NCBI GenBank assembly: GCA_932294295.1
Contig: OW028573.1
Location: 12,854,155 to 12,918,154 of the forward strand
Origin: Alitta virens
Lineage: Eukaryota > Annelida > Polychaeta > Phyllodocida > Nereididae
Direction: 5' to 3'
Length of the DNA stretch: 64,000 nucleotides
Position numbers and translations under genes: made by a program
Shown: in pieces, positions 19,690-31,300 of the stretch
Position numbering within the stretch: the first letter of the stretch is position 1
Layout: every line of letters starts with the position of its first letter
Notes under the pieces: model-generated
Databases searched by the model: none
What the model was told of the DNA's origin: nothing
Seen by the model: only the letters and a program-made list of their open reading frames with translations

Positions 19690-20310
19690 TACATAATGCA
19701 CTTTTTTTGTGATCACCTGTGGTGTCTGCCCGTCTGTCTCTCGTAGAAGTGATTACTTGATTCTAACCTGTAATTCACAGATATTATGCTTTGGGGGAGA
19801 CCTTAGAGTCTGAAGATTGGTCATCTTGACCTACTTTTGAGGGCACCCTTGGGTCAAAACCATGTCAAATTTAGAAATAACCTATTTTTGAGGTCACGGG
19901 TCATTCCAATGGAAATGATCAGATTAGATAAGTTCATGGCCTTATGCAACAAAGGGGGATTTATGCCTTAGGGGATAAAAAGTTTGAGGGTAGGTGACTG
20001 ACCTATTTTTGAGATCACCGGTAAAATTCCATTCCAAACCTTTAAGAAATGATTAATTCTCCTAAATTAATGCTAGGATCATGCAACTTAACTGGGATTC
20101 GGCATTAGTATAGGGGACGACCTGGATGATTTAGGAAGACGTGTGACCTTGACCTATCTTTGAGGTTGCAGGGGTCATTTGTAGCCATGTGCACATAAGT
20201 TTAATGACTGCCTTGGGCAATTAGCAAAGTGGGATTTATGCCTTTAGGGAAAACATTGCACGAGTTTAAAGATGGGTGACTGACCAATTGTTGACAGAGA
20301 AACCCTTCAG
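19690..20310 (+). repeat. Diverged tandem repeats with 'gacctatttttgaggtca' motif
   Basis: Four loosely related blocks of about 140-160 bp (near 19790, 19930, 20090, 20220) each contain a tttatgcctt-like part and a tgacctatttttgag-like part. No coding potential. Confidence 0.5.
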
Positions 20311-21690
20311 GGTTCTCTGTCACTGTAGATGCTTGACTGTCCTAAGAGATGAGCTGCATGGCAGATCGTTTTGATACTGTTGTAAATCAACCACCATTTG
20401 GGGAGCCAGTCTGGGGGCTCCAGAATGGTCTTGAACTGAGCCACTAGGTTTGCAGATGACCGGTTATTGGATGGATTTTAGAAATAACAGCCCTGGTTTG
20501 AGAAAATCGGCAAACATGTGGCCATTTTTGCGGCATTTTGCTGAATTTACGGCTCTTGGCATTGAGTGCAGCCTCACTAAAGTGCCCCTGGTTGCGAGTA
20601 TAAGAACTACTGAACAGAAGTTTCACAGCATGAAAACATGGTCAGAGGGTTTAGAGGTTGGCTGTTCTGTACTGTTTCAATGTTTGGGAAGGAAGTGGGG
20701 GTCTTCAGAATGGTCAAGAACTACTCTACCTTTGGATAAATAATTACTGAAGTTGTGAGATCAGAAATTTGGCCTGTGGCTCATAGAGGCAGAAATGGTA
20801 GGAGAAGCCGCGAATTGAATCTTGTTGGATCCCAACTTGTCAAAGCTATCTAGAAGTTCACTTACTTGCTCTTACTAATAAAATGGGGAACTGATTGCTT
20901 GTAAAAACATGATTTAAGCTATGTCGAGAGCATGTCACTAGGTGTGCCAAAGGTAAATTGGAATTTGGTTGCATTTGCAATTTAATGACGAGACTGAACC
21001 TATCTGCTAATTAATAAAAGACCAAGACCATTGTATATAGACATGGCTCAGTTGCCACTTAATTAGGCACAAAAACTTGCACAGGAGTGAACGAATAAAG
21101 GACAGGAGCGGACACACATATAGAAACATGATTATAAACTACAATGACATAAGCAGCGCTCTTTGTAGACACCTATGACAAATAGCCGAAGGGCAATCCC
21201 AAAGAGCGTATAAGCGAAGTATATGTTGCTTGTATTTCTATGTTGTACTTTTTGAATATTTTAGTTTCGTCTTAAAACAATAATCTTGCTAAAAACAGAA
21301 CATAGATGGATGATATGAATTTAGTCGTGATGCTGGTGCGGGAGGAAATGCAGGTGTGAGGCGAGCTTAGATGCCACTAAAGCCTGATGACTTGGCTGCC
21401 CTTAAGAAGTGGGGCGTAATGCTACGGGGATCAGACCCCAACCCTCCAAACATTAACTTCATATGCTGTGATAGCAATGCGTGGCTGTGATAGCAATTCG
21501 TGGGTCAGAGGAGAACCATCTTGGAACGAGTGGCTCAGAGGGGGCAAAGCGTCTCTTCTGCAAGTACTGGGTGAGGTTGCAGTGCACACACACAACAGCA
21601 CGCAAACAACCAACAACCCTTAGACGCCTGCACTCACTATACAGCAGGGAGTTTGTGCTGAATAAGATGCAAGAGTCGCTGCCAACGGGC
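20311..21690. other. Intergenic, nothing recognised
   Basis: A 97-codon plus frame at 20450-20743 shows no family motif and is judged chance. No SINE or LINE similarity seen until 21692. Confidence 0.4.
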
Positions 21691-21691
21691 A

Positions 21692-21881
21692 GGGGTTGGG
21701 GCCGAGCTTAGTGGTAGCGTGCTGGGCTTCCAACCAACGGGTCCAGGGTTCAATTGCTGGTTGAGCCTATGTTGGATGGCTGTTTCATCCTTCGTCTCAT
21801 TGCCATGGTCCCTACCTGTCCTAATTAGCCCATCAGGTGCAGAAATACAGGACGTAAAGCCCTAATCCACCACCACCTGCC
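21692..21881 (+). repeat. tRNA-derived SINE, diverged old copy
   Basis: A head with an A-box-like cgagcttagtggtag and a B-box-like gggttcaattgctgg, then the family body (ggatggctgtttcatcctt, gtcctaattagcccatcagg, caggacgtaaagccctaat) and a CCACCACC tail. More mutated than the other copies. It ends five bases before the ATG of the 291-aa ORF, so that gene's leader has been replaced or interrupted. Confidence 0.8.
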
Positions 21882-21886
21882 CTGCC

Positions 21887-22762
21887 ATGAAAATCAAACA
21901 AAAAACTGGTGAAAAAGTTGAGTGTTTGAAAAATGGAGTAAAGCAGGCAGCAGCTGTAAAAATTCCTGATGGAAAGAAACTGATATCCAGTATACAAGAC
22001 ATTATGGTGGATCCCAAGCTCAAGAGCATAAAGTCGTCACACCTGAAGTTTATGTGCACTGAATTCCACAGCACTATCCACAATGGAGATACCTTGCAAT
22101 CCCTCCTAAACCTTTGTACTCAGTTAAATGTGATTTTTGAAAGTGAGGAACTACGAATGGTTCACTGGCAATTGCTAAAAACTTTGCTAAAACTAATGTT
22201 ATCAAGGGCTAAGTCTCAGGCCAATCTGGATCCTTGTGCACAGCTTCCAGAAATTCCACTGGGACAATCAGAATTGCAGGCACTCAGGTATGTGGGAGGC
22301 TTCTTAGTGAGAAAACTGAAAAGACTTATTACTGACGAAGTCACACATGCATTGCAGGAATTAGTGGAAGATGGCCCTGCAAATAATAATGACACTGATT
22401 TTGAAGAATACACAAGACAAATGGTGAGATCACTTGATCGTGGTTCTCTAATTCATATCAATGACAGACTTTTTGCTGTTTTAGTACAAATAGAAACTGT
22501 TGTAAAACCATTTATGGCATGTGAGGACAAAAATTTATTGACAAAAATAATGAACGCACTTCAAGATAACTTGTTGATTCAAACTTTGTGGGATCAAGCG
22601 TTTATTACTGATCTATCGGAGGAAAAAAGGGCAAAGACACTTAGTGTGTTCTTAGACAGTTTTGCAAAGTTGATAATAGCATATGCTCGTTGCTATAATT
22701 ACATTTTGCCAAAGAAAGATATTTCTGCAGGGCGTAAAAGTTTTCGACAGAGTTTGGACTGA
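21887..22762 (+). CDS. Intact 291-aa ORF, probable transposon accessory gene
   Basis: Unbroken frame, strongly protein-like. Not assigned to a named family. It shows a pattern I associate with repetitive ORFs in invertebrate genomes: SELQALRYVGGFLVRKLKR, EYTRQMVRSLDRGSLIHIND, then a Ser/Lys/Arg C-terminus (SAGRKSFRQSLD). Mostly alpha-helical, no signal peptide or membrane segment. It converges on the P-like transposase remnant, with stop codons about 300 bp apart, so the two may be genes of one element. The upstream side is cut by a SINE, so the true N-terminus may be longer. Being intact while its neighbour is broken is notable. Confidence 0.6.
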   Translation: MKIKQKTGEKVECLKNGVKQAAAVKIPDGKKLISSIQDIMVDPKLKSIKSSHLKFMCTEFHSTIHNGDTLQSLLNLCTQLNVIFESEELRMVHWQLLKTLLKLMLSRAKSQANLDPCAQLPEIPLGQSELQALRYVGGFLVRKLKRLITDEVTHALQELVEDGPANNNDTDFEEYTRQMVRSLDRGSLIHINDRLFAVLVQIETVVKPFMACEDKNLLTKIMNALQDNLLIQTLWDQAFITDLSEEKRAKTLSVFLDSFAKLIIAYARCYNYILPKKDISAGRKSFRQSLD

Positions 22763-24294
22763 ATTACATTGAACAATGTTGAACATATTTAACAGTAATG
22801 TCTAAATGAGCATTATATATCTTGGAATAATCTAATTTAGCTACTTTCTTTCACATGATGTACTGAATAATAAATGCTTTGTCATAGTACTTGTGCTGTA
22901 ACTTTGTAGAAAACATAGAGCTGTTAGGACAGCAAACCCTAAGTGACAACACAAATTCAAATTATGGAAACAATTATGGAAATACAAAAAATTGGTTACA
23001 CTATGTCAATTTACAAGTTAATACATCTGTTTTTAATCAATGACATTAAATAAATAATTGGAGTCTCATAAATGCATGTTGGCTTTGTTGTGTCTACGTC
23101 TTTGCATAGGTGCCTTGCTAATTTCTTGTGATTCCTTAGAGTCAGTCACATTTCCATGGGCTGATGCTTGGACTGCTGCTGCTCCAGCAACGATCACCCG
23201 TAGATGGTTCGATCCAAATCGCTGAATGTCGGGGTTCACACATCCACCCCCCATGCTCCTTTGCTTGGAGAAGTATTCTTCAAGAGGGTCCTGATTCAGC
23301 TTGGCACTCAGTACATAGCTGACACCTTCTTCTCCAAGTAGCTCCTTGGCCAAGTTTACAAAGGAAGTCACAGTTAATCAAAAAGATATATATTAAAATC
23401 ACATCTTTGTTAATTTAAAAAATCAACCACATTATTACATGTGCAGACAAAACTTCCCGCATACCTGACAATCTGATTCCTTCCAATGTTTCTCTTGAGA
23501 AACAGCACTTTGACCGTTGATCCTTAGTCAGGTTAGGGTGGGCATCAGCTTCTCTCTCCCATGCTTCTAGAAATCCCAGGAAATCATGTAGGAGCACTGA
23601 AAATAGGTCATGTACCAAAGTGGTAAGTGCATTGTAATTGCACTAACAAATGACAATTGAGAAGCAAAGCACTCCACTGACAGCCATACCTGAAACCGTG
23701 GATCATCCTTGTCTCAATATTCCAATAAATCTGGGTTGCGTGTCCGTCTGCCTACGCCTAACCTTCCCACATTAAGCATGTCAAAAAACCGATTAAACAT
23801 GTAAATGAAGTGCTGCGTTGACTCAGTTTCTTTCTTCAGTGTAGGACCAAGATTAAAAGCCACCTCAACCGACCTACTCAGCACCTGAAATATGAAATAT
23901 AAAAACCACTCTAACATTGCTGGGGGCTTGGAATACATTATTTTGCAATGATCTGACTTACATAGCATATAAATCGTACCTGAGCTGCTAAGTTTACTTT
24001 CATCCTGTGGGCAGGAGTAAGAAAAACATGGCTGGATTTAATTTTATTGATGGTGCTCATCTGGCTCACAATAGTGGGTTGCTGTTGCTCAGGCATTCTT
24101 AAGACCGGATAGTTCTCCTCGAGCAAGTCCACCAGGTGTTTCCATCGTATGGGTTTGTTGTTGTTTTGTTTGAAGACCAATAGGAAAAATTGTTCATTGT
24201 GACGGAGTGAAATGAATTATAACATGACTAAGGAAAGCTCATAAATTTGTAGATACATACCATCAGATTCCTTGTTTTGCTATTCCACTCAGAG

Positions 24295-24468
24295 TGGGCG
24301 GGGGCCTAGCTCAGAGGTAGCGCTCTGGGCTTCCAACCGCTGGATCCCGGGTTCGATTCCCGGTCGAGTCTAAGTTGGATGGCTGTTTCATCCTTCATCT
24401 CACTGCCATGGTCCCTGCCTGTCCTAATTAGCCCATCAGGTGCAGAAATACAGGACGTAAAGCCCTAA

Positions 24469-24501
<33 letters not shown>
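24295..24501 (+). repeat. tRNA-derived SINE inside P-like transposase
   Basis: Full-length copy with A box (tagctcagaggtag), B box (gggttcgattcccgg), family body and a (CA)n tail. Flanked by cagag on both sides (24290-24294 and 24502-24506), at least a 5-bp target duplication. Removing the SINE rejoins the transposase frame across a Glu-Asn-Ser-Glu-Trp stretch. Confidence 0.9.
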
Positions 24502-24507
<6 letters not shown>

Positions 24508-25390
24508 TCTCCCAACAATTTCTGGTAGTCTTTATCAGATGTGGCACATCAGATATAAAGTAAACCTTCTGATCTCGAAGAGGATGTTGAGAGTGCCCCA
24601 CAATGCCATATTCCGAAGGAGATCCATGTAGCTTGTACATGGCTCTATTGGCTGCAGCTCCATCTGACACCAAGGCCCTAATTCTGAATGCAACAGCCTC
24701 CAGTAACATGATTGACTCCCATATGATAAAATAAAGTTGATGTAAGTTGCAGCCCTTGGAGGGTAAGTATACTAACACCTGGTTCAAACCCAGAAACATA
24801 CCTCGCACCATCAGGCAAAGGATGTGAGACGCTAATGGTTGGTGGTTCTTGGGTTTGTCTGATTTAGCCAATGCAGTAATCTCTGCATTGACATCTCCAC
24901 AATCCACCCATCCAAGTAGCTCTTGGCTATCACTAGAAAATACCAGCCCATGTTTTATCTTAATTTCATGCAGGGCAATGACTGCATTCCTTACGAAAGG
25001 TTGTTTTGCTGAAAGTTGACAGTCTTGTGCTATGCGGACAACTGTTTCATGATTAAAGCCTGGACGTATACTTGTAAACTGGGTATAGTCCCTTAAAGTA
25101 CTTTTGCTGGGCAATACCAACACACCAGAGTTTTTCAGGCATTGATAGGCTGCAGGTGATTTAGCATGAATGGCTATGCAGAGCCTGATGATGCTGGGGT
25201 GCCAGCGATTTCCTCTGCCATCCTTTTGTCCATGATATTGTACTTGCTGTTGCCAAAAAATATATGGCAAGCTGCCCTCTTCGAAGTTGTTTTCCTTCAT
25301 TATTTCATGCATATCCTCTGAAATGGTCTCTTGTACTGGGCAAGATTTGTTATGAATTTCATTCATTAATGCTTCATCAACTGTTTGAAG

Positions 25391-25578
25391 GGGCGGAGGC
25401 CTAGCTCAGAGGTAGCGCTCTGGGCTTCCAACCGCCGGGTCCCAGGTTCGATTCCTGGTCGAGCCTAAGTTGGATGGCTGTTTCATCCTTCGTCTCATTG
25501 CCATGGTCTCTGCCTGTCCTAATTAGCCCAATTGGTGCAGAAATACAGGACGTAAAGCCCTAATCACCCACCCACCCT
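25391..25578 (+). repeat. tRNA-derived SINE with 14-bp target duplication
   Basis: Full-length copy with a (CCCA)n tail. The 14-mer tcaactgtttgaag occurs at 25377-25390 and 25579-25592. Inserted in the upstream part of the P-like transposase frame, which continues on both sides. Confidence 0.95.
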
Positions 25579-25602
25579 TCAACTGTTTGAAGCTTTCTTT
25601 TC

Positions 25603-25799
25603 AGGGTGCCGTCGAAGGTCCTGGGCCTCCACGCGGCGAGGGTGGAAACACTTGGGGTGAAGTCCTCTATCCCCAGTGGCTAAAACAGGACAGTGCGCAT
25701 TGCACAAGCTGCTCCAGCTATCCAACACAGACAATTATTGATTTTTTACATGCTTCTGGTTTCTACTACCAACTATAGATAATCAATCTTACCCTAGAG
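25603..25799 (+). repeat. Short element with LINE-type 3' end
   Basis: A head (tcgaaggtcctgggcctcca...) unlike the tRNA SINE is fused to the last ~75 bp of the LINE coding end and 3' UTR (cttctggtttctactacc...). The expected LINE tail is replaced near 25798 by SINE tail sequence. A second, complete copy is at 39698-39954. It is probably an internally deleted LINE or a LINE-dependent SINE. Confidence 0.7.
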
Positions 25800-25920
25800 T
25801 GCAGAAATACAGGACGTAAAGCCATAATCACCCACCCACCCATGGTCTCTGCCTGTCCTAATTAGCCCAACTGGTGCAGAAATACAGGACGTAAAGCCCT
25901 AATCACACACACACACACAC
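25800..25920 (+). repeat. Two SINE 3'-tail fragments
   Basis: A tail fragment (gtgcagaaatacaggacgt onward, with cacccacccaccc) is followed directly by a second one (catggtctctgcctgtcc onward, ending in (AC)n at 25920). The first is joined to LINE-type sequence without its own body, so recombination between related tails is likely. Confidence 0.8.
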
Positions 25921-26445
25921 TGCAAAGCACCTGCAAATACATCAAACAAGGCAGGGGCAGAGCAGAGCCCAAAATTGAGGACCTTGGAAAAATAATAAGA
26001 TTTACCACTTCCCATTGCATGCCCAACATGTGCCAGTGGTCAGGATGCACTCCTATATGCTTATACGCATCTTTCAAATCGATCTTGGCCTTGTAGGCCA
26101 GCTGGAATAAAGAAAATGAAGTAACTGCATCGTCAACCCTAGCGTATGACAATGAAAAATCTGGATCAATCTCTGAGTTAACAGAGCCCTGAGCAGGGCA
26201 AGACAAATCATGTATTAAGTGGATTTTAGATCCGTTGCGCTTGAGGGAAGGCCCCGAGAGGCGAGACAACGTAATTGTGAAATGGGGGGGGGGGGGGGGG
26301 GGGTCCAAGAATAGACCAGAAAGCCTGCCCATTCGGACGTCATTTTCGGTGACTTCGCTCACCTCACTAGCGAACTTCATTGCGGATGGCCATTTATTAG
26401 ACACTAGCACAACTGAAGCATTTGGGCAACCGATATACACTCACA
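25921..26445 (-). pseudogene. DIRS/Ngaro-type reverse transcriptase fragment (N-terminal half)
   Basis: Minus-strand frame from 26440: SNKWPSAMKFASEVSEV, then GPSLKRNGSKIHLIHDLS, a Ser-Val-Asn block, and AYKAKIDLKDAYKHIGVHP (RT palm region A; the KIDLKDAY aspartate is present). A frameshift near 25980 moves the next block (FGLCSAPALFDVFAGAL, the RT region B type) into another frame. A run of 20 G lies in the frame. The fragment begins exactly where a SINE (AC)n tail ends. Confidence 0.7.
26284..26303 (+). repeat. Homopolymer of 20 G
   Basis: Twenty consecutive G residues interrupt the DIRS RT frame (polyproline when read on the minus strand). Length may be an assembly artefact and such a run can form a G-quadruplex. 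Confidence 0.9.
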
Positions 26446-26473
26446 CAGCTGGCTAAATATACTGTCAGCCTTA

Positions 26474-26667
26474 GGGGTGGGGGCCTAGCTCAGAGGTAGC
26501 GCTCTGGGCTTCCAACCGCTGGGTCCCGGGTTCGATTCCCGGTCGAGCCTAAGTTGGATGGCTGTTTCATCCTTCGTCTCATTGCCATGGTCTCTGCCTG
26601 TCCTAATTAGCCCATCAGGTGCAGAAATACAGGATGTAAAGCCCTAATCACCCACCCCCACCCACCC
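26474..26667 (+). repeat. tRNA-derived SINE
   Basis: Complete copy with A and B boxes, body and CACCCACCCC tail. It abuts the 5' end of the long LINE copy, so no target duplication is visible. Confidence 0.9.
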
Positions 26668-26673
26668 GGGTTC

Positions 26674-28295
26674 ATGAATATGTCCGAATCGACAATTTCA
26701 GACCGGCTCGCACGTCCCCCGGGTGAACAAGGTGCGCGTCCCTCAGCGGTAAACCAGGCTGAGGTCGAAAAATTGGCTACTGGTTCCAGACTTGGTAAGG
26801 GTGGGGGGCCTAGCTCAGTGGTAGCGCTCTGGGCTTCCAACCGCTGGGTCCCGGGTTCGATTCCCGGTCAAGCCTAAGTTGGTTGGCTGTTTCATCCTTC
26901 GTCTCATTGCCATGGTCCCTGCCTGTCCTAATTAGCCCAACTGGTGCAGAAATACAGGACGTAAAGCCTTAATCACCCACCCACCATCCAGACTTGGTAA
27001 ACGTTTGCGTCCATCATTAGATGACGCAAATCAAAGTTCAAATAATGCAGATATATCTAAGCCTTGGCCAAAGTTTCTTGTTGTTACTGGCAGTGATGCT
27101 GGGTTTTCCCGACTTTCAGCCATAACAATATGCAGAACAATTAAGGAAAGCATTGGTTTTGTTGAAAATACAAGACGTTTAAGCAATACGTCCTTGCTGG
27201 TGCAGGTTGCCCACAGGGACCAGTCCCTGAGATTGCTGGGGTTGGAGGCCTTTGCGGGTGCCCCTGTTAAGGTGGAGCCCCATCGGTTTTTCAACTCCTG
27301 TAAGGGAGTTGTAACATCGCATGAGAGCAGGCTCTGCTCTGATGACGAACTGAGGGACTGGCTGGATGACTACAATGTCATCCACATTCATCGCCAGCCC
27401 CCAAGATATTCACGACAGCTACTAACTGACCTTTGATGGCACAGTGTTGCCTGACAAGGTCAGCATTGGGTTCGAGTGGTGTAGGGTACGTCCCTACATC
27501 CCGAACCCAAAACGATGTTACAACTGCCAAAGATTTGGCCATTTCAGCGGCTCCTGCCGTGCCAAACCAACCTGTGCCAATTGTGGATCACGGGAACACA
27601 TCCATTCCCGTGACTCACCATGTACGAATACATCGTATTGTGTTAATTGCGGAGGTGATGGGCCAGCCTATCACCGTGGCTGTCCCAAATGGCAGCTAGA
27701 GAAAGAGATCCTGAAGTTAAAGACCACCAAGGATATCTCCTTTCCCCAAGCGCGCCGTATAGCTGAACAGGCTGCTGGGGCAAGCTATGCCTCAGTCCTG
27801 TCTCAGATGGCTGGACCTAGATCTCCTTCACCCAGATCATCGCCCAGGCGAAGGATTGACCTAGATCCTAATTATAATTATTCCAAGGCAGGGCAAAGCT
27901 TGCAGAAAGATAAACCAGAATCGAAGACTTCACAGTCAGACGATCACCTGGCAAAAATGAAGCAGCATGCTACAGATGTCGGTAAAGGACATCTCGTAGC
28001 TCCATTAGTTGCTGCTTCACAGCTTAGTGTACCCTCACAGGGTGCACCTTCCGGCGTTGAGTCGGAAGAGATACACCAGCCGATGGAAGAGGAGGCAGGG
28101 ACTACCACCATCCCTGGGCCTCAACGGGAGGGGGCAATTGATAAAAGATCAATTGTTCCCAAAAGACCCCCCCTCATCAGAAAAACACTAGAAAAATCTA
28201 GTGCACTGAGCTTCATAACACCACCATCTAAGCATGGTGGGGCCCTCAAAAAGATCTTAACACCAAAAGAGGCAGCGACTTTGAAGAAAAAGTGA
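26674..28295 (+). pseudogene. LINE ORF1 (gag-like, zinc knuckles), interrupted
   Basis: Starts MNMSESTISDRLARPPGEQ at 26674, is cut by a SINE at 26799-26986, and resumes RLRPSLDDANQSS. A one-base shift near 27430 separates the N-terminal RNA-binding region (to 27436) from the C-terminal region (27444-28295). That part has three Cys/His knuckles: CYNCQRFGHFSGSC, CANCGSREHIHSRDSPC and CVNCGGDGPAYHRGC. A Ser/Pro/Lys-rich tail follows. The protein would coat LINE RNA. Confidence 0.8.
26799..26986 (+). repeat. tRNA-derived SINE inserted in LINE ORF1
   Basis: Complete 188-bp copy. The 14-mer tccagacttggtaa is present at 26785-26798 and again at 26987-27000, a perfect target duplication. Removing one copy plus the SINE rejoins ORF1 (Gly-Lys then Arg-Leu-Arg), so the SINE came later than the LINE. 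Confidence 0.97.
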
Positions 28296-28365
28296 ATATT
28301 CATACAAATTCATACCATGCACTACAGATTTTACTATGATAATATTAAACTCTTTTAACTAATTC

Positions 28366-31300
28366 ATGGACAGTATCATTCAGTGGAACTGTCGAGGTTT
28401 CAGAGCCAACTTCGATGAAATAGGTTGCATGGTCCAAGACTTAAACCCTAGTGTTTTCTGTCTACAGGAAACATTTCTGAAACCTCCAAATAGTTTTAAA
28501 CTGAGAAACTATCATATGTATAATACATATGGCAATATTGCCCACGATAGAGCCACTGGTGGCTCATCAATTTTAGTTAAAAATGGCATCATTCATACCC
28601 ATATTGCTCTTAACACTAACCTTCAGGCTACAGCAGTTCGTCTGAACCTGAATAAAACATTCACCATATGTTCCTTATATATTCCTCCACCCTTTCACCT
28701 TACAGCCAGTGATTTGCATAACTATACAATCAACTGCCTGAACCGCGTCTTATCCTAGGAGATTTTAACAGCCATAACCAATTGTGGGGAAGCACTTCCC
28801 ACAACAACAAAGGAAAAACCATTGAAGATTTTCTCAATGACCACACCCTTTGCTTGTTCAATGATGGTTCACCTACATATCTTCACCCAGGTCATGGAAC
28901 ATTTTCAGCGATAGACCTTAGTATATGTGATCCAGCGTTATTTCTGGAATTTGAATGGAGAGTATTAGAGGACACTCACGGCAGTGATCACTTTCCTATT
29001 GTCCTACAAAACGTAGAAGGTACAAGAGAAGTGGGTCAACTCCGATGGAAGTTGCATAAAGCGGATTGGACCTCCTTCGAAAAGCACTGCTTAGAAACAA
29101 TTACTATGTCTCATTATAGGAATTGTAATAATCTCGTTGAAGATTTTACTGATGATATTACTGATATAGCCAATAAAACAATACCGATGACAAAAAATAA
29201 TTCTAAACGTAGTGCAAGACCTTGGTTTGATGACGAAGTAAGAGAAGCTATTAAAAACCGTAAGAAAGCCCTCAGAATTTTTAAATCACAGCCGACCATC
29301 AACAATCTGAATAATTTTAAGTGCCTGAAAGCCAAAGCGCGTAGAATTGTCAGGCAAAAAAAACGTAGTTGCTGGAGAGACTATGTCTCCAGACTCACTG
29401 AAAGAACTCCTAGCAATAAAGTCTGGAAAATGATTAAGAAGATTGAAGGAAAGAACCTAGCTTCGCATGTAAGCCTTCTAGAAGTGAATGGAGAACATCT
29501 CTCCTCACCAGAACAAATATCAAACGGGTTAGGAGAACAGTTTGCATACAACTCCTCATCGGAGAACTATACGAGAGAATTTCAATGTTATAAGGCTCAA
29601 GCTGAGAGATTAACCCTAAATATACAGTCTGATAACAGCGAAGATTATAACTCCTACATCACCTTAGAAGAACTTCAGAAGGTCATCTTAAAAGCGACTG
29701 ACTCTGCAACAGGCCCTGATAATATACATTATCAAATCTTAAAACACCTACCTCAATCCTCTTTAAAAACATTACTGTATATCTTTAATCAAATTTGGGA
29801 GAAGGGATGTCTTCCATCCCTGTGGAAACAAGCCACGGTCATCCCAATTCCCAAGCCGGGGAAGGATCATAGTGATCCTATGAATTATCGACCAATAGCC
29901 TTAACCAGTTGTCTATGTAAGACAATGGAGCGAATTGTTACTGATAGACTGGTTTGGTTCCTGGAGTCGAACCAGCTTATTACAGAGTTCCAATCTGGAT
30001 TTCGCCGTCACAGGAGCACATTAGATCATTTAGTCAGACTGGAAACTTATGTTAGAGATGCTTTCATTAACAGAGAACACGTAGTAGCCATATTCTTTGA
30101 CCTAGAAAAAGCTTATGACACTACATGGAAATATGGAATAATGAAAGATCTCCACGACTTAGGGCTTCGAGGTCGCCTTCCAGTTTTCATCGGATCCTTC
30201 CTACAGGATCGCTTCTTTAAGGTCCGAGTGGGATCAACGATGTCAAGCCCCTACTCTCAGGAGAATGGAGTCCCTCAGGGTAGTATTCTCTCGCCCACCC
30301 TCTTTAACGTCAAAATCAACAGTATAGTAAATTCCATCTCAGAAAATCTCATGTCGTCCCTATATGTTGACGATTTCCTCATTGCATATCGTTCCAGATA
30401 TATGCCAACCATAGAACGACAACTGCAATTAAATTTGAATAGGATTCACAAATGGTCACTCGAAAATGGCTTCAAGTTCTCTAAACAGAAGACAGTTTGT
30501 CTGCCTTTCTATTATTTACGATCAAACCATCCAGATCCATCACTAATAATTGACAACTGTCAAATAAAAGTGGTGAATGAAACAAAATTTTTGGGTGTAC
30601 TCTTTGACTCCAAATTGTCTTTCATTCCGCATATCAAAGCACTGAAAGCAAAGTGCCTGAAATCAATGAACCTCCTTAAAGTAGTGAGCAAATATAATTG
30701 GGGTGGGGACACAACGGTCCTCCTTCGTCTCTATCGAGCAATTACTCGTTCTCGACTTGATTATGGTTCTGTGGTATATGGCTCCGCCAGACCATCTTAT
30801 CTAAAATGCCTGAATTCTGTACATCATCAAGGGTTGCGACTAAGCTTAAGAGCTTTTCGTACATCTCCTGTAGAGAGCTTATATGTACTGGCAGGGGAAC
30901 CTCCACTTCCCTTCGTCGTATCAAGTTATCCATGCAATACATACTAAAAGTAGCTTCAACTCCAACAAATCCAACATATGATGTAATATTTCATCCAAAA
31001 TACATGCATCATTATGAATCTCGTTCAAACGCCATTCGACCACTGGGATTACGCATGAAATTCTATCTTGAGGCTGCAAAAATTGATACTACAATCATTG
31101 CCGAGACGGAAGTACCACCCATTCCGCCATGGATTCTCCCAGTCCCTAAAGTTATACTGGATTTGGCAGAGCTTAAGAAAAGCGAAACCAATCCGGTAGA
31201 CTATCAAAACCTATTTTATAGTATAAGGTTTAAATACGAATCGTACAAATTTCTATACACAGATGGCTCAAAAATGGAAAGACGAGTAGGCTGTGCAGTC

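Larger units (their letters stand above)
23066..25592 (-). pseudogene. P-superfamily (THAP9-like) transposase remnant
   Basis: Blocks read in family order on the minus strand. At 25366-24530: RWHPSIIRLCIAIHAKSP, LPSKSTLRDYT, VFSSDSQELLGWVDCGDV, ALVSDGAAANRAMYKLHG and VYFISDVPHLIKTTRN (RNase H-like acidic residues). At 24180-23975: a helical block ending AHRMKVNLAAQ. At 23887-23715: VLSRSVEVAF and NRFFDMLNVGR. At 23618-23465: HDFLGFLEAWEREAD. At 23350-23066: YVLSAKLNQDPLEEYFSKQR. Several are separate exons. Disabled by SINEs at 24295-24501 and 25391-25578, by an in-frame stop after the LLEY block, and by loss of the 5' part (THAP finger) where another element abuts near 25600. One acceptor (about 24179) lacks AG. 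Confidence 0.8.

Noticed and set aside
26799..26870. SINE heads as genuine tRNA genes
   Set aside because: A and B boxes are present, but the anticodon stem does not pair properly and every copy continues into the same non-tRNA body with a repeat tail and target duplications.
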